Shown piece after piece: positions 1 to 5,018 of a stretch of 5,923 bases of DNA. The notes beneath the pieces are model-generated. The model had not been told where the DNA came from. It did not search any database and saw only the letters and a list, made by a program, of their open reading frames with translations. Position numbers and translations under genes: made by a program. Each line of letters starts with the position of its first letter. Position 1 is the stretch's first letter. This stretch comes from Vulcanimicrobiota bacterium (GTDB lineage: Bacteria; Vulcanimicrobiota; Vulcanimicrobiia; Vulcanimicrobiales; Vulcanimicrobiaceae): positions 1 to 5,923 of the forward strand of contig JACRUB010000003.1 in the NCBI GenBank assembly GCA_014305015.1, read 5' to 3'.

Positions 1-36
1 CACTACAGCAGGTGGCGGATCCAGGGCGGGCCGGAC
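1..36. other. Unassigned left edge of window
   Basis: These bases lie beyond the terminator of the minus-strand operon. All three plus-strand frames stay open across this short stretch, so it could be the end of a plus-strand gene, but no protein family is recognisable. On the minus strand I see no convincing start with a ribosome binding site. Nothing can be assigned. Confidence 0.3.
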
Positions 37-69
37 AAAATCAAGAGGTGCGGATTTCCGCGCCTCTTG
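37..69 (-). terminator. Rho-independent terminator of the oxygenase-permease operon, probably bidirectional
   Basis: Positions 42-53 pair with 58-69 in a 12-bp stem (11 Watson-Crick pairs and one G-T wobble) closed by a 4-base ATTT loop. Read on the minus strand, the hairpin begins two bases after the permease stop codon and is followed by ATTTTG (36-41), a short T-tract. On the plus strand it is followed by TCTTATTTT (70-78), which is at least as good a T-tract. The structure can therefore terminate transcription from both sides, which suggests a plus-strand gene ending just left of the window. The plus-strand T-tract lies inside the last permease codons. Confidence 0.8.
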
Positions 70-71
70 TC

Positions 72-1397
72 TTATTTTGGCGCCTTGCGCCGCCAAAGAT
101 AGTACATCGGAATTCCTGAAAGCAAAAGGACAACGCCGATGACCGTATCCTTGGGCACCGCCACCAAGCTGTTGAGCACGATCGCCACACACACGATGAG
201 AAAAAACAGCGTCGACCATGGATGTAACGGTACGCGAAGGCCGGCCGCGCCTGCGTTTGATGGATCCGATGAGCGGCGAAACACGAACAGCGCGCCCGCA
301 GCAAGCGCAAAGAAGATAAAATCCATCGACGTTACGTAATTCAGGATATTGCCGTAGCTTTCGCCCCAAATGACCAGAATGGCGGCCGCGATCACGGCTT
401 GCAGGGCGATCGAGACGATCGGCACGCGCGACTTTGGATGCAACCACGCAACTTGGCGGAAAAAGAGCCCGTCATTTGCCATCGCGTAGTAGATGCGCGG
501 CGATGTCAGAATTTGATTGCTCAAGAAGCCGAGCGTCGAGAGCGCAACAAAGATTGCCATGAGGCGTGCGCCGAACGGTCCCATCGCAAAGCGCAAAATC
601 TCCGATGCCGGGGTATTCGTTGCCGCTAGGCCGCCGGGCCCAAGCACGCGCAGGGCCGTCCAGTTTACCAACATGTAGAGCACGACGACGGTTAGCACGC
701 CGTACACAAGTCCTCGCGGCAAGCTGTGCGCGGGATCCGTGCATTCGGCACTCATCAGGCTGGCCGTCTGCCAGCCATCGTATGCGTACAAGACCGGAAT
801 CATCGCAAGGCCGAGCGCCGTAAAGAGCTGATACGGGGCGATCGGCGCAAGCCCGGCAGCTAAGGGCTGGGCGTGCGGCGTTGCAAAAATACCGACTGCA
901 ATAAGGACGGCCACCGACGCTAACTTCAGGAGCATGATGATGTTTTGCGTGAGGCCGCCTTCGCGCACACCAAAACAATTGATGGCCGAGAAAAAAAGAA
1001 GTACAAAGACGGCGATTGCGGCTGAAGAGATGTGGACGAGCGGTGCCACATAGTATGCAAATGTGATCGCTGCGAGCGCCATGCCGCCGCTCTGAGAAAC
1101 AAGCAGGGCCGTCCACCCGTAGCAAAACGCGAGAACCGGATGGAACGCGTCACGCATGTAGACGTACAGGCCGCCTACATCTGGGCGCCGCCACGCAAGC
1201 TCGGCAAAAATAAATCCGCCGATGAGCGCAATGAGGCCGCCGAATCCCCAGCTTGCAAGGATGAGAAAGGGCGTGTGGATGCGCTGCGCCACAACAGAAG
1301 GGTTTTGAAAGATGCCGGAGCCGACGATCCCGCCGAGCACGATGAGCAGCGCATCAAACGAATTGAGGCGCCGTAAGAGCGTTCGAGGAGCGCTCAA
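72..1397 (-). CDS. APC-superfamily amino acid permease (LAT/SLC7-like)
   Basis: This is an inner-membrane transporter of the amino acid-polyamine-organocation superfamily, predicted to import an amino acid or related amine. The 441 residues are a normal family length and read as about 12 hydrophobic segments. Family marks are the unwound TM1 motif GSGIF (residues 26-30), a conserved E-L-A...P-D-V-G-G-L-Y-V-Y stretch around 66-80, the TM6 motif YAYDGW (204-209) and SPRIYYAMANDGLFF (299-313). A basic tail (WRRKAPK) ends the protein. The start is TTG at 1397: no in-frame ATG occurs before residue 81, TM1 needs this N-terminus, and the TTG overlaps the stop of the upstream oxygenase gene as TTGA. 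A GGAG sits only two to three bases upstream, so translation probably depends on coupling to the oxygenase. It is the last gene before the terminator. Its substrate is probably what the oxygenase acts on, but that is inferred from context only. Confidence 0.9.
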   Translation of the reverse strand: MSAPRTLLRRLNSFDALLIVLGGIVGSGIFQNPSVVAQRIHTPFLILASWGFGGLIALIGGFIFAELAWRRPDVGGLYVYMRDAFHPVLAFCYGWTALLVSQSGGMALAAITFAYYVAPLVHISSAAIAVFVLLFFSAINCFGVREGGLTQNIIMLLKLASVAVLIAVGIFATPHAQPLAAGLAPIAPYQLFTALGLAMIPVLYAYDGWQTASLMSAECTDPAHSLPRGLVYGVLTVVVLYMLVNWTALRVLGPGGLAATNTPASEILRFAMGPFGARLMAIFVALSTLGFLSNQILTSPRIYYAMANDGLFFRQVAWLHPKSRVPIVSIALQAVIAAAILVIWGESYGNILNYVTSMDFIFFALAAGALFVFRRSSDPSNAGAAGLRVPLHPWSTLFFLIVCVAIVLNSLVAVPKDTVIGVVLLLSGIPMYYLWRRKAPK

Positions 1398-2503
1398 CTC
1401 TCCATCACGCTCATATAATACCGGTCAAATGCGTGCAATAAGCCCTCTTGCTCCGTGTACGGGCCGGGTGTGTAGGCGCGCGAGGAAACGCCGAGTTGCG
1501 TGAGCTCGTTGATGCGCCAATCCTGGCGGTTTGTCAAATCCCAGAAATCAACCGCGTCCATCGGATCGAAATCCGGCCGCGCAATCTCGGAAGGCTCAAA
1601 GAGCCATTCGCAGACCACCTTGGTCTTGTTTGGACCAATCGGGGTGACGTAATGGACCATCACATAGTCGGCATGCAAACTCAGGAGCATCGATGGAAAT
1701 ATCGTGTAGTAGTACACTCGGGCAAGATCTTCGCCGTCCACTGTTCCGAGCGGTGGGCGGCCACGGTGTCCGCTCGTTGTGAGGCTTGCCTCAGGCGTCC
1801 TCAATTCTGAGTAGCCGCCGAGGAATGAGCCTTCAAAAAGATCGTTACGGCCGGAATCGGAGGGCGAGAGTTTCTCCAGTTGCGGATGGATGAGCGGGCA
1901 GTGGTAGCACTCGGAATAGTTGAGGAAAACAAGTTTCCAATTGCAATCGAGATCGTAGTCCGTGCGGTGGCCGGAGCCAAGACCGGCTATATTCCAGCGC
2001 GAGAAGCGTCCGAGCAGCGGTGCGAAGGCTTCTTCGAATGGCTGTGGATCCGGCGCAAGGGTAATGAAAATAAAGCCTTCGAAAGTGGCCACCACAACGC
2101 CATGCAACGAATAATCCGCCTTATCGAAGTGCGGCTCTTTCTCCATGTTGCGCGCCGCGCGCAGCTCACCGGTTAGACTATACGTCCACGCGTGATACGG
2201 ACACTGTATTGAAGATTTGAAGCACCCGGCGGGAGTGAGCGCGAGGCGCGTTCCGCGATGGCGGCAGACATTGAAGAACGCGCGTATTCCGCCGGTTTCA
2301 TCGCGGGTGACGATGATGCTTTCGCCCGCGATCTCGGCAAGAAAGAAATCGCCGATCGCGCCGAGCTGCTCTGTGCGCCCGACGCATATCCAGCGCCGCG
2401 AAAAAATGCGTTCCGCTTCGCGAGCAAAGATATCTGGCGATGTGTACCATTTGGACTGGAGGGTCATTGCATCAGGCGGAGCGCTGGCAGGGACAAACTT
2501 CAT
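1394..2503 (-). CDS. Rieske non-heme iron oxygenase, alpha subunit (aromatic-ring-hydroxylating / betaine-demethylase type)
   Basis: This is the catalytic subunit of a Rieske oxygenase, a cytoplasmic enzyme using O2 and electrons from a reductase to hydroxylate or N-demethylate a substrate. The N-terminal Rieske domain binds 2Fe-2S through C80-x-H82 and C101-x2-H104; the 18 residues between H82 and C101 are a slightly long spacer. The catalytic domain has NWKLVFLNYSECYHCPLIH (188-206). There E198 fits the acidic bridging residue and H201 and H206 fit the mononuclear iron ligands. The third ligand is probably D322 in FWDLTNRQDWR (320-330), a stretch typical of GbcA/CntA-like and stachydrine-demethylase-like members. 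The 369-residue length is usual. ATG 2503 overlaps the preceding stop as ATGA; Met13 (2467) is an alternative start, with less upstream support. No ferredoxin, reductase or beta subunit lies in the window. The substrate is unknown: a quaternary amine or amino acid derivative fits the motifs and the permease, an aromatic acid is possible. Confidence 0.93.
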   Translation of the reverse strand: MKFVPASAPPDAMTLQSKWYTSPDIFAREAERIFSRRWICVGRTEQLGAIGDFFLAEIAGESIIVTRDETGGIRAFFNVCRHRGTRLALTPAGCFKSSIQCPYHAWTYSLTGELRAARNMEKEPHFDKADYSLHGVVVATFEGFIFITLAPDPQPFEEAFAPLLGRFSRWNIAGLGSGHRTDYDLDCNWKLVFLNYSECYHCPLIHPQLEKLSPSDSGRNDLFEGSFLGGYSELRTPEASLTTSGHRGRPPLGTVDGEDLARVYYYTIFPSMLLSLHADYVMVHYVTPIGPNKTKVVCEWLFEPSEIARPDFDPMDAVDFWDLTNRQDWRINELTQLGVSSRAYTPGPYTEQEGLLHAFDRYYMSVMES

Positions 2504-2709
2504 GGTAACCCCGCGCCGACAACATAGCGGGTCTGCGGCTTCTTTGCGAGCAGTGCTTCTGCGATAACTTCGGCGAGCTTGCCGGCCGGCATGCCGTCGC
2601 GCTCCTCGGCGCCTGAGAACTCTGCAACCGCTTCGACGGCATAAACGCCCGCCGCAGCTGCAGCACCGATTCTGCTCGAAGCTCCGGTAATCATGATCGC
2701 GTCTCTCAC
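2500..2709 (-). pseudogene. Internally deleted short-chain dehydrogenase/reductase (SDR) remnant, still an open 69-codon frame
   Basis: The N-terminus carries the SDR cofactor motif TGASSRIG (residues 8-15), in which the usual middle glycine of TGxxxGxG is arginine. After only a few residues it jumps to YAVEAVAEF, resembling the segment just after the SDR catalytic lysine. It then jumps to the C-terminal part, with MPAGKLAEVIAEALLAKKPQ and TRYVVG, which is typical of full-length SDRs. A normal SDR has about 250-280 residues, so roughly three quarters is missing, including the catalytic Ser and the Tyr-x3-Lys pair. At least two internal deletions are implied, yet the frame is intact and ends in ATGA overlapping the oxygenase start. 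GTG 2709 is the longest start; ATG 2694 has a better ribosome site (GGTGAGAG, 8 bases upstream). Enzyme activity is very unlikely. It may survive as a translational leader for the oxygenase, or be recent decay. An unrelated small protein is the less likely alternative. Confidence 0.75.
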
Positions 2710-2737
2710 CGTATGCGGCGTTCGCGGCGGCAGGCGA

Positions 2738-2914
2738 TTAAGACTCGTCCAGTTCTGCTTCCTCTTCGGTTTTTACGACGTACTGCTGCTGGCTGATCAT
2801 GCCTGTGTCGTCGGCTGCACCTACGGCGTCGTCCAAATCGTCGTTATCGAAGATGGTATTGGTGCCTTCGGTCTCGATATCGTTGTCGTTCTGTCGCGTT
2901 GTATCGTTTTCCAT
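2738..2914 (-). CDS. Small, extremely acidic protein of unknown function (58 residues)
   Basis: I do not recognise a family. The frame runs from ATG 2914 to TAA at 2738-2740 and begins MENDTTRQND. By my count it has 11 Asp and 8 Glu against one Arg and one Lys, so the net charge is near -17 and the pI very low. There are D-rich runs in the middle (IFDNDDLDDA, residues 21-30) and an E-rich tail (TEEEAELDES, 49-58). It has no Cys, no membrane segment and no signal peptide, and is probably largely disordered and cytoplasmic. A GAGG ribosome site (2920-2923) sits five bases before the ATG, which is the main evidence that it is a real gene. The next gene on the same strand starts 28 bases downstream with no terminator between, so it probably heads the oxygenase-permease transcript. 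The opposite strand here is open too, but translates to a serine/valine-rich antisense shadow. Confidence 0.65.
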   Translation of the reverse strand: MENDTTRQNDNDIETEGTNTIFDNDDLDDAVGAADDTGMISQQQYVVKTEEEAELDES

Positions 2915-2919
2915 AAATA

Positions 2920-2923
2920 CCTC
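2920..2923 (-). promoter_or_regulatory. Ribosome binding site of the small acidic gene
   Basis: On the minus strand the sequence is TTGAGGTATTT followed by ATG, which places GAGG five bases before the start codon. It is one of the better Shine-Dalgarno sites in the window, and it supports calling the 58-codon frame a translated gene despite its size. Confidence 0.6.
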
Positions 2924-2933
2924 AAGGACTGAT

Positions 2934-2950
2934 CTACCCTGCGGGAGTAG
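2934..2950. promoter_or_regulatory. Imperfect dyad in the divergent intergenic region (possible operator)
   Basis: CTAC (2934-2937) and GTAG (2947-2950) form the arms of a 17-base imperfect inverted repeat. Inside them C2939 and G2945 are also symmetric. It sits in the 46-base gap between two divergent genes, where promoters and any shared operator must lie. I could not place convincing -35/-10 boxes for either gene here. The dyad is short and could be chance. Confidence 0.2.
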
Positions 2951-2960
2951 GCACGAAACC

Positions 2961-3593
2961 GTGGATCTTCATTTTGCCGCGACCGCGTTTGCGACCGCGT
3001 TCACGATTATTGACCCGATCGGCATGATTCCCCTAACCCTGGCGTCGACCGCTAACTTCGGTGTTGCGGCACGCAACCGGATCGTCAATCAAGCGGTAAT
3101 CGTGGGCGGCGGAATTATCGTTTTTATGGGTTTGGTGGGAAGACCGCTGCTGGAATCGCTCGGCATTACCCTCCCGGCCTTCACTATTGCCGGCGGCATT
3201 TTGCTCTTCCTGATTGCGATCGACATGCTTTTTGCGCGCAAGACCGGCGCGAAGCATACGGCGGAAGAAGAACAGGAAGCGGCCGAAGTTGAGAATCCCG
3301 CGGTCTTTCCTCTCGCGGTTCCGATGATCTCGGGCCCCGGTACGATCGCCACCGTCTTACTTTTAATCGCGCTCGCACACGGCGAACGGGAACGCTTACT
3401 CATCGTATTTCTTGCCTACGCAGCAGCGTTGCTGGTGACTTGGTTGTGCATGCGCGGCGCGGGCATGCTGTTGCGGATTTTCGGCAACACCGGAATCCAC
3501 GTGGTTACGCGGGTTTTAGGAATTATTCTCGCGGCGCTCGCCGTTCAATTCGTACTTAACGGCCTGCTGCAGAGTCCGCTCATACATCACTAA
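2961..3593 (+). CDS. MarC / UPF0056 family integral membrane protein
   Basis: This is a multipass inner-membrane protein of the MarC family (relatives: E. coli MarC, YchE, YhgN; archaeal SnatA, reported as an amino acid transporter). The role of most bacterial members is unsettled. Its 210 residues match the family's usual 200-220. Family marks are IDPIGMIPL (17-25), AGGILLFLIAIDM (77-89), AVFPLAVPMISGPGTIATVL (114-133) and a C-terminal VVTRVLGIILAALAVQFVLN (181-200). A hydrophilic acidic loop (about 92-113) separates the two halves, each with about three hydrophobic segments. The start is GTG 2961. The frame stays open upstream to 2799, but that part is serine-rich, unlike MarC, and is the antisense of the acidic gene. 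Possible ribosome sites are GGGAG (2943-2947) or AGTAGG (2946-2951), both a little far or weak. The stop overlaps the convergent flagellin stop. A link to the divergent permease operon is possible, without evidence beyond adjacency. Confidence 0.88.
   Translation: MDLHFAATAFATAFTIIDPIGMIPLTLASTANFGVAARNRIVNQAVIVGGGIIVFMGLVGRPLLESLGITLPAFTIAGGILLFLIAIDMLFARKTGAKHTAEEEQEAAEVENPAVFPLAVPMISGPGTIATVLLLIALAHGERERLLIVFLAYAAALLVTWLCMRGAGMLLRIFGNTGIHVVTRVLGIILAALAVQFVLNGLLQSPLIHH
2979..3002 (+). repeat. 12-base tandem duplication inside the MarC-family gene
   Basis: GCGACCGCGTTT (2979-2990) is followed directly by GCGACCGCGTTC (2991-3002), so 11 of 12 bases are repeated. The unit is in phase and codes for ATAF twice within the first membrane segment. 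The total TM1 length looks normal, so this may be an old in-frame slippage event or simply composition. Confidence 0.6.
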
Positions 3594-4948
3594 GCCCGGC
3601 GGATCGAACCGATAACTAGCTGGCTCAAAAGTCGTGCATCCGACTGGACAGCATGCAGAATTGCGCTGCCGACAGTGCTGCGGACTTGATCTTGTATGTA
3701 TTTCGCGTAGGTGGGTGCCATGTGCGCATCGCGCTGAGAACTTTCACTCGCCGTCTGGTTGACGATTGCGATCGAATCGTTGCTTGCGTCTTGACTCAGC
3801 GAGACAATCTGGGCGCCCACAGTGGCTCTAATGGCTCCTACGTGTTCCATCGCGGATTGCGTTCGCACTTGCACGTCGTCGGCCGCAAAATTATTGCTCG
3901 AACTTTGGCCGATCGGAACGTTGAACGCATCGATCTCGCCGGGGCGCACTACGGTTATTGAAGAGAGGCCGAGTGAGTCTGTAGAAAGGCTCGGCAGCGT
4001 GATCGCTACTGCGTTTCCCTCGCGTCCTCCCGAGTGAACTTCGAGTGCGTGCCCGGTCGCGGCGGCGCGCCCAGGAGTTGTTACGAACGACATTGCAACG
4101 CCCACGTCTTGCGGCGAGAGATTTGCCAGATCGAACGTTAGCAAGATACTTGCGCCGCTCGGCGAGGAAATTTGCAGCGATGCTCCGCTTCCCGCGTTTG
4201 GACCCACGTTTGTCGGTAGCGCGGAGTCTTGCACCGTCTGAGGTGCCGCTCCAAAGGACGGATCTTTGCTGTAAACGCTCGTTCGAATAATGCAACCCGG
4301 CTGACCGAGCGGACCACTGATCGGGTCGACCGGATTTGTGCTGTATGAGATAACTTGGAATTCAAAATAGCTCGGTATCGCCGCAATTTGCACGTTCGCA
4401 TTTGAGATGAGTGGCCCGGAGTTGGGTGATCCGCTGCCGGTTGCATCGTAAACATTCGGCGTTGGCACCGAACCATCGGGATTGGATTCAGCATCGACGA
4501 TTTTTATGGTTGGCGGAATCGCTTGCCGGTTGTCGATCGAGCCATTAAAGAGCGTGATCCCGTTGAAGGTCGCCTTGGTCGAGATGGCGTTGAGCTCTTT
4601 GAGAAGCTGGTCGATCTCCGTTTGGATAGCGCTGAGTTGCCGATCGGAATTGATATCCGAATGTGCCTGGACTCCCAGCGTGTTTATGCGTTGTAAAATG
4701 CGCTGTACCGTGGCGAGAACTCCGTCCGCCACCGTCAGGAGATTATTCGCGGTTTGGACGTTAGCCACGCTTTCTTGAAAGCCCAGAACCTGCGTGTGAA
4801 GCGTCTCGGCAATTGCGAGGCCGCTCGGATCGTCCGACGCAGAGTTAATACGCAGCCCGCTCGCAAGAGCGCGCGCGTGTTCAGATCGGGCCGATTGGGT
4901 GCGAGCCAGGTTCAAAAGCACCTGGTCGGCACTGCCAAGCACATCCAT
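3590..4948 (-). CDS. fliC: Divergent flagellin
   Basis: This is the filament protein of the bacterial flagellum, exported by the flagellar type III system, so no signal peptide is expected. The 452 residues show the standard layout. A conserved N-terminal helical domain (about 1-140) includes ALASGLRINSASDDPSGLAI (27-46), QTANNLLTVADGVLATVQRI (65-84) and TFNGITLFNG (127-136). A variable beta-rich centre rich in Ser, Pro, Gly and Asn spans about 145-355. The C-terminal helical domain (about 360-445) includes SQRDAHMAPTYAKYIQDQV (404-422). Oddities are a start lacking the common INTN stretch, DAHMA where DADMA is usual, and a short basic tail (GSIRRA) beyond the usual end near LLSQLV. ATG 4948 has AGGAG (4961-4965) 12 bases upstream, a longish spacing. 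No other flagellar gene is in the window. The neighbours are a convergent MarC gene with overlapping stop and a divergent secreted protein. A flagellin-like hook-associated protein is the alternative, but FlgL usually differs more. Confidence 0.88.
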   Translation of the reverse strand: MDVLGSADQVLLNLARTQSARSEHARALASGLRINSASDDPSGLAIAETLHTQVLGFQESVANVQTANNLLTVADGVLATVQRILQRINTLGVQAHSDINSDRQLSAIQTEIDQLLKELNAISTKATFNGITLFNGSIDNRQAIPPTIKIVDAESNPDGSVPTPNVYDATGSGSPNSGPLISNANVQIAAIPSYFEFQVISYSTNPVDPISGPLGQPGCIIRTSVYSKDPSFGAAPQTVQDSALPTNVGPNAGSGASLQISSPSGASILLTFDLANLSPQDVGVAMSFVTTPGRAAATGHALEVHSGGREGNAVAITLPSLSTDSLGLSSITVVRPGEIDAFNVPIGQSSSNNFAADDVQVRTQSAMEHVGAIRATVGAQIVSLSQDASNDSIAIVNQTASESSQRDAHMAPTYAKYIQDQVRSTVGSAILHAVQSDARLLSQLVIGSIRRA

Positions 4949-4960
4949 GTACGGGCGATT

Positions 4961-4965
4961 CTCCT
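4961..4965 (-). promoter_or_regulatory. Ribosome binding site of the flagellin gene
   Basis: AGGAG on the minus strand lies 12 bases before ATG 4948. The motif is strong but the spacing is longer than the usual 5-9. No closer in-frame ATG, GTG or TTG exists between them, so the start stands. Confidence 0.5.
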
Positions 4966-4972
4966 ATGTCAG

Positions 4973-4980
4973 GTATCGGC
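4973..4980 (-). promoter_or_regulatory. Sigma-28 (FliA)-type -10 element upstream of flagellin
   Basis: On the minus strand the bases read GCCGATAC, matching seven of eight positions of the sigma-28 -10 consensus GCCGATAA. Flagellin genes are classic targets of this sigma factor. The expected TAAA -35 box, 15 bases further upstream, is poor here; the nearest A-rich box (CAAAA, minus strand, at 5001-5005) is 20 bases away. Transcription from it would give a leader of about 30 bases that contains the AGGAG site. Confidence 0.45.
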
Positions 4981-5018
4981 AAAAGTCACAAAAATAGGCA
5001 TTTTGACGCTAAAAATGT

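Noticed and set aside
472..1125. 217-codon minus-strand open frame inside the permease gene
   Set aside because: It lies in another frame of the permease, with Cys/Arg/His-rich composition and no family motifs. The permease frame has clear membrane segments and conserved motifs.
2710..2737. Possible terminator between the acidic gene and the SDR remnant
   Set aside because: The 28 bases are GC-rich but form no stem with a usable loop, and no T-tract follows on the minus strand.
2799..2960. Upstream extension of the MarC-family reading frame by 54 codons
   Set aside because: The extension is serine/valine-rich with no resemblance to MarC proteins, which begin at the first membrane segment. 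It is the antisense of the acidic gene, and GTG 2961 gives the usual length.
3891..4295. Arg-rich open frames on both strands within the flagellin gene
   Set aside because: They are shadows of the flagellin centre. They have high Arg content, no ribosome sites and no recognisable domains.
4973..4999. Sigma-54 promoter for flagellin
   Set aside because: There is a TTGC on the minus strand, but the GG-containing -24 element is absent at the required spacing.
5003..5008. TTGACG as a -35 box for the secreted protein gene
   Set aside because: It is only about 10 bases before the start codon, so the matching -10 would fall inside the coding sequence.
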